Shown here: positions 1 to 10,383 of the stretch, one piece after another
Layout of the letters: the number at the start of each line of letters is the position of its first letter
Position numbering within the stretch: the stretch's first letter is position 1
Origin: Methylobacterium iners
Lineage (GTDB): Bacteria; Pseudomonadota; Alphaproteobacteria; Rhizobiales; Beijerinckiaceae
DNA length: 64,000 nucleotides
Assembly (NCBI RefSeq): GCF_022179305.1
Contig: NZ_BPQP01000030.1
Location: forward strand, 55,775-119,774
Direction: 5' to 3'
Translations under genes and position numbers: made by a program
Notes under the pieces: model-generated
What the model saw: the letters and a program-made list of their open reading frames with translations, nothing else
Told to the model about the DNA's origin: nothing
Database searches by the model: none

Positions 1-2
1 GG

Positions 3-845
3 CCGCCGCTCGACCTCGTCGGCTTCCTGCTCTCCGGGCTCGGGTTGGCGACGCTGATGCTCGGGTTGGCCTCGATGGGGCGGCACCTGCTGCCGGAAAT
101 CCTGTCTTGGGGCTGTCTCGGGGCGGGTGCCCTCCTGCTCGGGATCTACTTCCTCCACTCCCGAAGCGTCGCGCATCCGGTGATCCGCCTCGATCTCCTG
201 CGCTACCCGACGTTCCGCGCCGCGGTGACGGGCGGAAGCCTCTTCCGCGTCGGCACGGGTGCGATCCCCTTCCTGCTGCCGCTCCTCCTGCAGATCGGCT
301 TCGGCCTCGACGCCCTGCAATCCGGGCTCCTCACCTTCGCCGCCGCGGCGGGCGCCCTGCTGATCAAGATGATCGGTCCGCGCGTGCTCCGTATCTACGG
401 ATTCCGGCGTGTCATGCTCGTGAATGCGGTCGTCGCCTCCGGCTTCCTCGCGGTCAACGGCCTGTTCACGGCCGAGACGCCCCACGGGATCATCCTGTGC
501 GTCCTGCTCGCCGGCGGCTGCGTGCGCTCCCTGCAATTCACCTGCGTGAACGCGATCGCCTACGCCGACCTCGAGACCCGCGACATGAGCGCGGGCACCA
601 GCCTCGCGAGCGTGGCGCAGCAGCTCTCGCTCAGCCTCGGCGTTTCGATCGGGGCCATGGCGCTCGAGTGGTCCGCGGAGGCGCAGGGGCGCACGGACAT
701 CGCGGCGGCGGATTTTCAGCCCGCGTTTCTCGTCGTGGCGCTGATCTCCCTCACCTCGTTCTTCGCCTTCCAGCGGCTCGCGCCGGATGCCGGCGCGGAG
801 GTTTCGGGGCAGAGGCTCGGGTCCGCCAAGGCGGGCAAGCGCTGA
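3..845 (+). CDS. MFS drug exporter, DHA2 (EmrB/QacA) type, C-terminal part
   Basis: The gene enters from outside the window, and 280 residues of its C-terminal half are visible, open from base 3. The protein is a chain of hydrophobic helices (for example LLLGIYFLHS, FLLPLLLQIGFGL and VLLAGGCVRSLQF) joined by short basic loops. The segment with HPVIRLDLLR followed by F-R-A-A resembles the central loop of 14-helix DHA2 exporters, which use the proton gradient to expel drugs or metabolites across the inner membrane. The substrate cannot be told from sequence. It ends 9 bases before the stop of the convergent DoxX gene. Confidence 0.85.
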   Translation, partial: PPLDLVGFLLSGLGLATLMLGLASMGRHLLPEILSWGCLGAGALLLGIYFLHSRSVAHPVIRLDLLRYPTFRAAVTGGSLFRVGTGAIPFLLPLLLQIGFGLDALQSGLLTFAAAAGALLIKMIGPRVLRIYGFRRVMLVNAVVASGFLAVNGLFTAETPHGIILCVLLAGGCVRSLQFTCVNAIAYADLETRDMSAGTSLASVAQQLSLSLGVSIGAMALEWSAEAQGRTDIAAADFQPAFLVVALISLTSFFAFQRLAPDAGAEVSGQRLGSAKAGKR

Positions 846-854
846 TCTGCGGGA

Positions 855-1373
855 TCAGGCCGCCGCGCGGACCGGGGCACGACCCCCTGCCCGCTTCGGG
901 CGTGTCGCGCCCTTGGCCGCCGGCTTCTTCGTGGAGGCCTGCGGCGCGCGCTGCCGCCAGCCCTGCCAGCTGAGGGCGCCCGGGCCGGCAAGCGCGTAGA
1001 TCAGGAACCCGCCGGCGAGCCCGAGATCGGCGAGGAAGAGGGTGCGCTCGGCGACCGCATTCGCCCCGGTGTAGGACCAGAACCCGTGCAGGACGATCGC
1101 GGTCGCCACGGAGAAGCCGGCGAGCGCGAGGCCCGTGATCCGCGGCAGAACGCCGAGGATGAGGGCGAGAGGCCCGAACACCTGCACGACGACCGCCGCC
1201 GTCGCCACCGCGTTCGGTGCGGGCATACCGCTGCCGGCGAGCGTCAGCGCGAAGCCCGAGACGTTGAGCGCCCGGGCGATCCCCGTCGGCAGCAGCGCGC
1301 TCGCCAGGAGGAGCCGGGACGCGAGCAGGAGCACGTCATGGGCACGATTGATCACGCTTGAGGCTCCGTTCAT
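855..1373 (-). CDS. DoxX family membrane protein
   Basis: This is a 172-residue inner-membrane protein with about four hydrophobic helices between residues 13 and 130, the usual size and layout of the DoxX family. Family members are linked to oxidoreductase or thiol-stress complexes, but the role here is unknown. The tail after residue 140 is Lys/Arg/Ala-rich and probably cytoplasmic. The ATG at 1373 starts the recognisable domain. The reading frame stays open for a long way upstream, but that part overlaps the MFS gene behind it and has no protein-like composition. Confidence 0.75.
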   Translation of the reverse strand: MNGASSVINRAHDVLLLASRLLLASALLPTGIARALNVSGFALTLAGSGMPAPNAVATAAVVVQVFGPLALILGVLPRITGLALAGFSVATAIVLHGFWSYTGANAVAERTLFLADLGLAGGFLIYALAGPGALSWQGWRQRAPQASTKKPAAKGATRPKRAGGRAPVRAAA

Positions 1374-1432
1374 CCGAGCGAGAGGCCGAAATTCGCCCGG
1401 TTCCCTGAAGGACCCGTTAAGCTTGGGCAGGC

Positions 1433-2698
1433 TCAGCCCGCGACCCCACCGCGAAACAGCCTGCCGCGCTCGGTCCAGGCCACCACCAGAAGCGCGAGCC
1501 CGCCGAGGCCGGCATAGCCGAGGCCGATCGGCAGCACGCTGCCGTCGAAGGCGTGCCCGACGAGGAAGCCGAAGAACGCGCCCACGATCGTCGTGTAGAA
1601 GCCGAGGAAGGACGAAGCGGTGCCCGCGATCGCGCCGAGCGGCTGTAGCGCCAGGGCGTTGAAGTTCGGCATCGCGAAGCTGATCATGAACTGGTTGAGC
1701 GCCAGCACCGCGAGGAACAGGCCGAGCGGGGGACGACCCTGATAGGCCAACCCGATCCCGACCTGCACGATCGCCACGCCGACGAACAGGCACAGGCCGA
1801 CATGGGAGACCGGCCGCATGCCGAGCCGGCCGACAATGCGGGCATTGACGAGCGTGGCCGCGCCCATAGCTCCCGCGACGAGCCCGAAGGCGAGCGGGAA
1901 CCAGGCGCCGAGATGGTAGAGGCCGGTATCGAACACCTGCTGGGCCGAGCCGACATAGCCCAAGATGCAGCCCGTGAGCAGGCCGAGCGCGGTCGCGTAG
2001 CCGACGGCGACGCGGTTGCGCAGGGTCGTGCGGATGGCGCTGCCAATCGTGGAGATCGAGAGCGGCCGCCGGTGCTCCGGGTGCAGGGTCTCCGGCATCC
2101 GCACGCCGAACCAGAGGGCGAGGATGCCGGCGAGCGCCAACATCGACAGGAAGACGTAGTGCCAGGAGCCGAAGAGCAGCACCACGCCGCCGATCGCGGG
2201 TGCGAGCATCGGCACGATGAGGAAGACCATCATCACGAGCGACATCACGCTCGCCATCTCCCGCCCCGAGAAGCGATCGCGCACGATGGCCGTGGCCAGC
2301 ACCCGGCCGGCGGCCGCGCCGACGCCCTGGACCACGCGGGCGACGACCAGCCACTCGAAGCTCGGCGCGATCATCGCCAGACCGCATCCGACAGCGTAGA
2401 TCGCGAGCCCGGCGAGCAGGACCCGTCGGCGTCCGAAGCTGTCGGAGAGCGGTCCGTAGCCGATCTGCGCCACGCCGAACCCGATCATGTAGACGTAGAC
2501 GAGGAGTTGGAGCCGATTGGGATCGGCGATGCCGAAATGCGCCTGCAGGACCGGGAAGGCCGGCAGCAGGTTGTCGATCGACATGGCCGTCACCGCCATC
2601 ATCAGCGCGACGATGCCGACGAACTCGCCGAAGCCCGGACGGGACGGGTTCGTCCCGGACCTCTGGACGGACGGCATGAGTTCGGGTGCTGGCGTCAC
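1433..2698 (-). CDS. MFS multidrug exporter, Bcr/CflA type
   Basis: The protein has 421 residues, typical for a 12-helix Bcr/CflA drug:proton antiporter. Helix 1 (VALMMAVTAMSIDNLLPAFP) carries the S-x-D-x-x-L-P-A-F-P pattern of this family. The loop between helices 2 and 3 has the MFS signature in the form YGPLSDSFGRRRVLLAG, and R-V-V-Q-G-x-G-A-A lies in helix 4. Expected function is proton-driven efflux of small toxic compounds at the inner membrane. It lies upstream of the DoxX gene on the same strand with a 59-base gap, so co-transcription is possible. The substrate is unknown. Confidence 0.85.
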   Translation of the reverse strand: MTPAPELMPSVQRSGTNPSRPGFGEFVGIVALMMAVTAMSIDNLLPAFPVLQAHFGIADPNRLQLLVYVYMIGFGVAQIGYGPLSDSFGRRRVLLAGLAIYAVGCGLAMIAPSFEWLVVARVVQGVGAAAGRVLATAIVRDRFSGREMASVMSLVMMVFLIVPMLAPAIGGVVLLFGSWHYVFLSMLALAGILALWFGVRMPETLHPEHRRPLSISTIGSAIRTTLRNRVAVGYATALGLLTGCILGYVGSAQQVFDTGLYHLGAWFPLAFGLVAGAMGAATLVNARIVGRLGMRPVSHVGLCLFVGVAIVQVGIGLAYQGRPPLGLFLAVLALNQFMISFAMPNFNALALQPLGAIAGTASSFLGFYTTIVGAFFGFLVGHAFDGSVLPIGLGYAGLGGLALLVVAWTERGRLFRGGVAG

Positions 2699-2776
2699 CG
2701 CGGCGGATCCTCGGGGGTTGGGAAGACGAAACGGTTGCTGAGCCTCGGCGGTTGGGTTGGCAATCGGGTGGCGCGC

Positions 2777-4270
2777 ATGGCAGATCCACGATCGCCGGGC
2801 GGCGATGCCGCCGCGTGCGACGCCGCACGCCCAGGACCCTCACGCCGCGACGTCGCCGCGCTTCTTGCCGGAGGCGCGCTCGCCCTCCCGAGCCTGTTTG
2901 TCTCGGGACGTGCTCGCGCGGCGGAACCGGACTTCCCGGACCGGGCCGCGGCCTTCGTCGAAACCTATGCCGAGAGCGGGCTCTTCTCGGGTGCCGTGAT
3001 CGTCGCGGAAGGCGGCCGCCCGTTGTTTCGTCGCGCCTACGGCCTCGCCGATCGGGAATGGGCGGTTCCGAACATGCCTGAGACGCGGTTCCGGATCGGC
3101 TCGATCACCAAGCAGTTCACGGCCGCGGCGATCCTCAGGCTCGTCGACGAGGGACGCCTTCGCCTCGACCGGCCCGTTTCCGAGTGCATGCCGGACCTTC
3201 CCGACGCCTGGTCGGGGGTGACCGCGCGGATGCTCCTGAACCATTCGTCCGGCATCCCCAACCTCACGGCCCTGCCGGATTACCCCTCGGTCATCTCGCG
3301 GATCGACCGCACGCCCCGGGCCGTCGTGGCCTTGCTGGAGCGGGCGGCGGTGCTGTTCCCGCCCGGAGCCGGGCACGAGTACAGCAACACCGGCTACGTC
3401 CTGCTCGCGAGCCTCGTGGAGCGGGTCACCGGCCTCAGCGCGGCGCGCTACCTGGGCGACGCGATCCTCGGCCCGCTCGGCCTCGGCGGCATCACCGACG
3501 GCGATCCCGGCTCGATCGTGCCGCGCCGTGCCACGGGCTATGCTCATGCCCGCGGAGCCTGGCGCAACGCGCCGCCACTCGCGGCCGGCGTCGCGGCGGG
3601 TGCCGGCGATCTCGTGGCGAGCGTCGACGAGCTCGTCGCCTGGGACCGTGCGCTCGTCTCGGGTCGGGTGATGTCGACCGCGTCCCAGGCCGCGATGGTC
3701 TCGGATTACGGCTACGGATACGGGCTCGGCCTGTATGTCGGGACCGCCTATGGCCGGAGGCTGTGGTCGCACGGAGGAGCCGTCCCCGGCTTCGTGGCGA
3801 TCAAGGATTCCTATCCCGACGCCGGCCTCACCATCGCGGTCCTGTCGAACACCGAGACCGCGCCCGCCCAGGCCATGTCCCGGGGGCTCGCGGCGCTCTA
3901 CTTCGGGGAGCCTGCGCGATCGGACATCGCGATCGCGGAATACGTTCTGGCCCGCTACGTCGGGTTCTATCGCCTCGGCGCCCGCACCATCCTCGCGCTC
4001 GCTCTGAGCGAAGGGCGGCTCGTCATGCGGCTCGGCGACGACCCGCCGCTCGCCCTGACGCCCGAGAGCGACCGCGTGTTCAGGACCGAAGTTGGAACCC
4101 GCCTCGTCCTCGACGTCGAGCCCGACGGCCGTCCAACCGGAATCTGGCTCCGCAGGGACGGCCGCGACCGCACCGGGCCGAGGATCGACGAGCGCGCCTC
4201 CAGGCGCCTCACGGCACGTCTCGTTCCCCGACATGCCATCCCTCGCCGAGCTGCCGAACCGACGCGATGA
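2777..4270 (+). CDS. Beta-lactamase-fold serine hydrolase, exported
   Basis: This 497-residue protein has the penicillin-binding/class C beta-lactamase fold. The nucleophile motif is S109-I-T-K112, the second motif is Y202-S-N204, and a W-S-H-G-G motif takes the place of KTG. The N-terminus (S-R-R-D-V followed by a hydrophobic run and A-x-A) looks like a twin-arginine signal peptide, so the enzyme probably acts in the periplasm. A C-terminal beta-rich domain (about residues 390-490) is common in such esterase or peptidase relatives. The natural substrate is unknown and true beta-lactamase activity should not be assumed. It is divergent from the MFS gene (78-base gap). Confidence 0.85.
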   Translation: MADPRSPGGDAAACDAARPGPSRRDVAALLAGGALALPSLFVSGRARAAEPDFPDRAAAFVETYAESGLFSGAVIVAEGGRPLFRRAYGLADREWAVPNMPETRFRIGSITKQFTAAAILRLVDEGRLRLDRPVSECMPDLPDAWSGVTARMLLNHSSGIPNLTALPDYPSVISRIDRTPRAVVALLERAAVLFPPGAGHEYSNTGYVLLASLVERVTGLSAARYLGDAILGPLGLGGITDGDPGSIVPRRATGYAHARGAWRNAPPLAAGVAAGAGDLVASVDELVAWDRALVSGRVMSTASQAAMVSDYGYGYGLGLYVGTAYGRRLWSHGGAVPGFVAIKDSYPDAGLTIAVLSNTETAPAQAMSRGLAALYFGEPARSDIAIAEYVLARYVGFYRLGARTILALALSEGRLVMRLGDDPPLALTPESDRVFRTEVGTRLVLDVEPDGRPTGIWLRRDGRDRTGPRIDERASRRLTARLVPRHAIPRRAAEPTR

Positions 4271-4411
4271 GCCTGCCTCGGGATCGCCAGCGCCCATGTT
4301 CAGGACTAGGATGGGCAGGCACGGCACGCTGGTTAGGCCAAAAGTCCACCTTGATTTGACCGGCCGCCTGCCATCCGCTGCCGCCACGAATAAGAATCAG
4401 GAGGATACGCG

Positions 4412-5932
<1,521 letters not shown>

Positions 5933-5955
5933 GCCCAGTGTTCGAGACCACCTCG

Positions 5956-5981
5956 CCCCGGCCGAAAGGCCGGGGTTTTTT
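5956..5981 (+). terminator. Intrinsic terminator after the aldehyde dehydrogenase gene
   Basis: There is a perfect 8-bp GC stem (CCCCGGCC/GGCCGGGG) with a GAAA tetraloop, followed by six T residues. It sits 24 bases after the dehydrogenase stop codon and before the DUF779 gene. Confidence 0.92.
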
Positions 5982-6049
5982 GTCGAGGTCCGGCGCGCCA
6001 CATGAGCGTGAACGCCCTGCGGGGGTGAAGGAACGGGAGCTGAACCGCC

Positions 6050-6478
6050 ATGACCGGCCCTGCCACAACGATCGATCCCGTCACCGCCGATCAGGCCGGC
6101 GTCGACGGCACGCCGCTGCGCGTGACCGCGACGCCCGCCGCGCTGGCCCTCATCGAGGAACTGCGGGCCGACCACGGCCCGGTGATGTTCCATCAATCGG
6201 GCGGCTGCTGCGACGGCTCATCCCCGATGTGCTATCCGGTCGGCGAATTCCTCACCGGCGACAGCGACGTGCATCTCGGCCAGGTGGCGGGCGCCGATTT
6301 CTGGATCAGCCGGCCGCAGTTCGAGGTCTGGAAGCACACCCACCTCATCCTCGACGTGGTGCCGGGCCGCGGCGGCATGTTCTCCCTGGAGAACGGCCGC
6401 GACAAGCGCTTCCTGATCCGCTCGCGGCTGTTCACGGCGGCTGAGAACAATGCGCTGGACGGTGCGTGCCGGATCTAA
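6050..6478 (+). CDS. DUF779 domain protein, partner of aldehyde dehydrogenase
   Basis: The 142-residue protein carries the DUF779 hallmark HQSGGCCDGSSPMCYP, whose clustered Cys and His residues suggest a metal or redox site. Family members lie next to AldB-type aldehyde dehydrogenases in many bacteria; the biochemical role is not established. Here it follows the dehydrogenase on the same strand after 117 bases that contain a strong terminator, so it either depends on read-through or has its own promoter. The start ATG at 6050 is preceded by GGGAGC. Confidence 0.88.
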   Translation: MTGPATTIDPVTADQAGVDGTPLRVTATPAALALIEELRADHGPVMFHQSGGCCDGSSPMCYPVGEFLTGDSDVHLGQVAGADFWISRPQFEVWKHTHLILDVVPGRGGMFSLENGRDKRFLIRSRLFTAAENNALDGACRI

Positions 6479-6560
6479 GCCGGGACCGAGGCGGCCCAGG
6501 CACGCGAGGGCGATCCGGGTCGAACGTGAGATCGCGTGACGATCAGGCGTCTGAACCGTC

Positions 6561-7262
6561 CTACGCCCCTCCACCCGCCTGTCCCCGAAACCCCGTCGCG
6601 AGCACGTAGAGCTCGCTCGAATCCGCCCGGCTCGCATTCGGCTTCACGTGGCGGACCACCTCGAAGTCGCGCTTGAGCTCGGCGAGCAGCGTGCCTTCGG
6701 TGCCACCCTGGAAGACCTTGGCGAGATAGGCGCCACCCGGTGCCAGGATCTCACGGGCGAAGGCGGCGGCGGTCTCCGCGAGTCCGATAATGCGAAGGTG
6801 GTCCGTCTGCTTGTGGCCGGTGGTGTTGGCGGCCATGTCGGACAGGATGAGGTCGGCCAGTCCTCCGAGAAGCCCGGTCAGGATCCCCGGCGCTTCGGGA
6901 TCGAGGAAGTCCAGGGTGACGAACTCCACCCCCGCCATCGGCTCGATCTCGAGGAGGTCGATGCCGACGACACGGCCGCTCGGGCCGACGACCTTGGCCG
7001 CGACCTGCGACCAGCCGCCGGGGGCCGCGCCGAGATCGACGACGCGCTGGCCGGGCCTGAGCAGCTTGAAACGCTCGTCGATCTCGGTGAGCTTGAAGGC
7101 CGCGCGGGAGCGGTAGCCCTCGCGCTTCGCCCTGGCGACGTAGGGATCGTTGAGCTGGCGCTCCAGCCAGCGCTTCTGGGAGGCGGTGCGGCCCCGCCCC
7201 GTCTTCACCCGCTGCTTGAGATCGCCCCGCAGGCCGCCGCTGGCGCCACGCCGGTCGGTCAA
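6561..7262 (-). CDS. rlmE: 23S rRNA (uridine-2552 2'-O)-methyltransferase RlmE
   Basis: This 233-residue RrmJ/FtsJ-family enzyme methylates U2552 in the A loop of 23S rRNA late in 50S assembly. Motif I is VVDLGAAPGGWSQ. The catalytic K-D-K-E set is visible as AAFKL, LSDMAAN, AKVFQGG and SSELYVLATGF. A basic N-terminal extension (about 30 residues, rich in Arg/Lys) fits RNA binding. The start overlaps the stop of the upstream phosphatase gene by 4 bases (ATGA), so the two are translationally coupled. Confidence 0.95.
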   Translation of the reverse strand: MTDRRGASGGLRGDLKQRVKTGRGRTASQKRWLERQLNDPYVARAKREGYRSRAAFKLTEIDERFKLLRPGQRVVDLGAAPGGWSQVAAKVVGPSGRVVGIDLLEIEPMAGVEFVTLDFLDPEAPGILTGLLGGLADLILSDMAANTTGHKQTDHLRIIGLAETAAAFAREILAPGGAYLAKVFQGGTEGTLLAELKRDFEVVRHVKPNASRADSSELYVLATGFRGQAGGGA

Positions 7263-8353
7263 CGGTAGCCGCCGCGGCGCCAGACCCCGTCCTCGCGCAT
7301 CATGTTCATCAAGAGGCCCTCGCGCAGGCCCCGGTCGGCGATCCGCAGGCGCTCCGACGGAAACGCTCGGCGGATCGCCTCCAGGATGGCGCAGCCCGCG
7401 AGAACGAGGTCGGCCCGGTCACGGCCGATGCAGGGATTGTCGGCCCGCTGGTCGAGGCGGGTGTCGAGGAGGTCGTCGATCGCGTCGGAGACCTCGCCGT
7501 CGCTCATCCAGAGACCGTCGACGCGCCGCCGCTCGTAGCGGGCGAGGCGCAGGTGCATGGCGGCCAGCGTCGTGACGGTGCCGGAGGTGCCGAGCAGGTG
7601 GAAGTGCCGCGCCGTGGCGGCGGGCGCCGCCCGGATGGCGAAGCGGGCCAGGAGCTCGGCCACCTCCTCCACCATGCCCTCGAACATCAGCCGCGTGACC
7701 TCGCAGCCGCCGTGGCGCTCGGCGAGCGTCACCACGCCGACGGGCAGCGAATCCCAGGCCCGGATGCGCTGGGTGGGGTCGGCGGACGGATTGGTCGCCG
7801 ACCCGTCGAGCCAGGCGATCTCGGTGGAGCCGCCGCCGATGTCGAAGATTACGACGGATTCGGCGTAGGGGTCGGCAAGCGCCGCGCAACCGGTGACGGC
7901 GAGGTAGGCCTCGGTCTGGCGATCGACGATCTCGAGGTCGAGGCCGACCTCCCTCTGGACGCGATCGACGAACTCGGCGCCGTTCACGGCGAGGCGGCAG
8001 GCCTCGGTCGCGATGATCTTGGCGCGCACCACGCCGCGGGCCTGCATCTTGGCGCGGCAGATGCGCAGGGCCTCGATGGTCCGCGCGATGGCGGCCTCGC
8101 TGAGGCGGTCCGCCGTTCCCAGGCCCTCGCCCAGGCGCACGATGCGCGAGAAGGCGTCGACCACGCGGAAGCCGTGGGAGGCGGGCTCCGCGACGAGCAG
8201 GCGGCAATTGTTGGTGCCGAGGTCGAGGGCCGCGTAGGCGTTGCGCCGGTTCGTGCGAGCCGGAGGATACGTCTCCGTCACGGAGGCCACGCGTGGCGGT
8301 GTCTGGCCGGCGGCGGGCGGTGCCGGGATCGTCGCGGCGCTCTCGTCCCTCAT
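7259..8353 (-). CDS. Ppx/GppA family phosphatase
   Basis: The 364-residue protein has the ASKHA-fold phosphate-binding loop ALDLGTNNCRLLV and the second glycine-rich motif FDIGGGSTEIAW. The family includes exopolyphosphatases and pppGpp phosphatases. This is the short form without the C-terminal HD domain, and the two activities cannot be separated by sequence. It forms an overlapping pair with rlmE, an arrangement seen in other alphaproteobacteria. The first 30 residues are low-complexity, so a slightly later start is possible. Confidence 0.88.
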   Translation of the reverse strand: MRDESAATIPAPPAAGQTPPRVASVTETYPPARTNRRNAYAALDLGTNNCRLLVAEPASHGFRVVDAFSRIVRLGEGLGTADRLSEAAIARTIEALRICRAKMQARGVVRAKIIATEACRLAVNGAEFVDRVQREVGLDLEIVDRQTEAYLAVTGCAALADPYAESVVIFDIGGGSTEIAWLDGSATNPSADPTQRIRAWDSLPVGVVTLAERHGGCEVTRLMFEGMVEEVAELLARFAIRAAPAATARHFHLLGTSGTVTTLAAMHLRLARYERRRVDGLWMSDGEVSDAIDDLLDTRLDQRADNPCIGRDRADLVLAGCAILEAIRRAFPSERLRIADRGLREGLLMNMMREDGVWRRGGYR

Positions 8354-8478
8354 CGCCGGTGCCGAAATCCCCTGTCGTGGCCCCGGCGAGCAGCCCGGCC
8401 ATCATTCGAGCCGGAGCCTACAGGGCTTGCGCACAAGTGCAAAGGCTTCCGAGCGCGCGGGGCGGTTCTCGGCCGAGG

Positions 8479-8952
8479 TCAGGCGCCCGACTTGCTGCCG
8501 GCCAGCATCCGCGGCACCGGGCGAAGCAGGCTCTTCACCTGCGAGAAGGGGCGCGGCCGATTTATGACCTCGTCGAGGCGCGACCACAGGGTCTTGGGCG
8601 AGAAGGGCTTGGCGATGATCTCGTTGACCCCGATCGAGATTGCCCGGTCGACGACGTTCCTGCGCGGCTGGGCCAGCATCAGGATGATCGGAACGGTCGG
8701 CGACGGAGAGGTCATCGGGGTGCGGGCCAGGCGGATGAACTCCTCGCCCGAGAGGATGGCCAGGTCCCAATCGATGATGGTGAGATCGGGCTTGCTCTCA
8801 GCGAGCACGCCGAGCGCCTCCGCGCCGTCGGGCGCCTCCAGCACGCGCTTGATGCCGACGCGCATCAGCATGTCCCGCACGATCCGGCGGATGTAGAGGC
8901 TCTCGTCGACCACGAGGGCCGAGAGGTCCGGGAAAGTCGGTGTTGCGATCAT
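8479..8952 (-). CDS. Stand-alone response regulator (CheY-like receiver)
   Basis: The 157-residue protein consists of one receiver domain with a short basic tail (about residues 130-157) and no output domain. Recognisable are the acidic start (ALVVDES), the likely phospho-acceptor aspartate in TIIDWDLAILSG, and the conserved lysine in EIIAKPFSPKTL. It probably relays phosphate or acts by protein-protein contact in the cytoplasm. It lies 125 bases upstream of the Ppx/GppA gene on the same strand. No cognate kinase is adjacent. Confidence 0.88.
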   Translation of the reverse strand: MIATPTFPDLSALVVDESLYIRRIVRDMLMRVGIKRVLEAPDGAEALGVLAESKPDLTIIDWDLAILSGEEFIRLARTPMTSPSPTVPIILMLAQPRRNVVDRAISIGVNEIIAKPFSPKTLWSRLDEVINRPRPFSQVKSLLRPVPRMLAGSKSGA

Positions 8953-9292
8953 CGTCCGCGCGTGTCCTGCGGCTACCCGTGCCGTCAGGCTAGACCGGGG
9001 ACCTTTTCCGCTTTCCTAACGTGATTCGATGCGGCGTCTGGTGATTGGCGTCGGCGCGGCGACAGCCGGCAAAGAAGGTCGGAAATACGCAGTTCGCCGC
9101 AGGAAAGTGCCCCAAGCGGAGCCGGAATGGGCAGATGCATCTTGCGATCAGCAGAGGATTCAGTCAGGACTGAGGCGTCATTCTCGGTTACCGCTGCCGA
9201 GAGTCATGGTAGTGCGCGGCGTGGGCTGTCTGGGACGGCACGCACGCAATATTCGAAAGAATGGTCGGCGGACGGTTTTTGGCGAGCTTTCT
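8953..9292. other. Intergenic leader region between divergent genes
   Basis: These 340 bases separate the response regulator (leftward) from the cold-shock protein gene (rightward). I see no convincing coding sequence. The part next to the cold-shock gene is less GC-rich and T-rich just before the start. It probably holds both promoters and a long 5' leader, which is usual for cold-shock genes. No defined element could be assigned. Confidence 0.4.
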
Positions 9293-10033
9293 ATGGGACG
9301 TGGTCGGGATTTTAGGGGGCCGCAGAAGCGCGGCTTCGATGAGGGTGGGGCCGAGCCGCGCTGGCCGGACCAGGCTCCTCCCAGCGGCGGTTATGGCGGC
9401 GGTGCCGGCGGATTCGGTGGTGGTTACGGCGGCGTGGCCCGCGCGGCTGCTGTTCCCACGGGTCCGGAGCGCGATGCGACGGTCAAGTGGTTCAACAAGG
9501 AGAAGGGCTTCGGCTTCGTCGAGCTGGCTGACGGTTCGGGTGACGCCTTCCTCCACATCCGCGCCGTTGAGGCGGCCGGTCATGCCGATCTGCTCCCTGG
9601 TACGCGCCTGACGGTCCATACCGCCCAAGGTCAGAAGGGCCCGCAGGTGACGGATGTCACCAGCGTCGATACCTCGACGGCTGAGGCGGCTCCGCCGCGG
9701 CGTGACGTCCGTCCGCCGCGCACGGGCGGCTTCGGCGGCGACCGCTACGGCGGCGGCGGTGGTGGGGGCTACGGCGCACCTTCGGGCGGCGGTGGCGGCG
9801 GACGCTTCGCGAGCGGGCCCTCCACGGAGATGACCGGAACCGTGAAGTGGTACGATCCCGCCAAGGGGTTCGGCTTCGTGTCGGTCAATGACGGCGGCAA
9901 GGACGTGTTCGTGCATCGCTCCGCCCTGTCTCGTGCGGGCTTGGACTCACTCGCCGAAGGCCAGCAGGTCGTCCTCGGTGTTGTCGAGGGCCAGAAGGGC
10001 CGCGAGGCGCAGAGCGTACAAGTCGACGATTGA
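9293..10033 (+). CDS. Double cold-shock-domain protein with glycine-rich linkers
   Basis: The 246-residue protein has two cold-shock domains. CSD1 is at about residues 63-125 (DATVKWFNKEKGFGFVEL) and CSD2 at about residues 180-245 (GTVKWYDPAKGFGFVSV, DVFVHRSAL). The RNP1 motif KGFGFV is intact in both. RNP2 is DVFVH in CSD2 but altered to DAFLH in CSD1. Gly/Arg-rich stretches (FGGGYGG, RYGGGGGGG) occupy the N-terminus and the linker. The expected role is single-stranded RNA/DNA binding. The ATG at 9293 is chosen because it begins the repeat-rich N-terminus (MGRGRDFRGPQKRGF); the frame is open upstream but not protein-like. Confidence 0.85.
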   Translation: MGRGRDFRGPQKRGFDEGGAEPRWPDQAPPSGGYGGGAGGFGGGYGGVARAAAVPTGPERDATVKWFNKEKGFGFVELADGSGDAFLHIRAVEAAGHADLLPGTRLTVHTAQGQKGPQVTDVTSVDTSTAEAAPPRRDVRPPRTGGFGGDRYGGGGGGGYGAPSGGGGGGRFASGPSTEMTGTVKWYDPAKGFGFVSVNDGGKDVFVHRSALSRAGLDSLAEGQQVVLGVVEGQKGREAQSVQVDD

Positions 10034-10066
10034 TCGACGTCTGACCTGCTCCCTACGCAGATCGCG

Positions 10067-10099
10067 AGAACGGCGGCCCATCGGCCGCCGTTCTTGTTT
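10067..10099 (+). terminator. Intrinsic terminator after the cold-shock gene
   Basis: A perfect 12-bp stem (AGAACGGCGGCC paired with GGCCGCCGTTCT) encloses a 4-base loop, followed by the T-rich tail TGTTT. It begins 34 bases after the stop codon. Confidence 0.85.
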
Positions 10100-10383
10100 C
10101 CGGTAGACGGTTCAACGTTTCATGTTGATCGCAAGTGGTGATTGCGGGGAGGCGTGCGGCTGTAGTTCGGTCCCTACGAGGACCGTACGGCGGGCATCGC
10201 GTCCCCGGCGATAGGCTTGATCCATTCGGTCCCGCTGCCCTGATACGGCACCGATTTCGCTTATCGCTCAACTGCCGTTCATGTTCGAAAGATATAAGAG
10301 CGCGAGCTTGGCGGCGACCTGCAACACTTGGACGCGCTTCGCGTTGCGGTTCAAGGGCTCGCGATGACGTGCGTACTGATTGC
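10100..10383. other. Intergenic region upstream of ABC exporter
   Basis: No supported gene is seen between the terminator and the exporter gene. The exporter frame stays open back to an ATG at 10135, but that segment reads as Arg-rich, non-protein-like sequence. The region has locally lower GC (around 10110-10140 and 10255-10300) and probably contains the exporter promoter. Confidence 0.4.

Noticed and set aside
855-2843. Open frame of 662 codons on the minus strand joining the DoxX region with upstream sequence
   Set aside because: Only the last 172 codons look like a protein; the rest is Arg/Pro-rich antisense-frame sequence overlapping the real Bcr/CflA gene.
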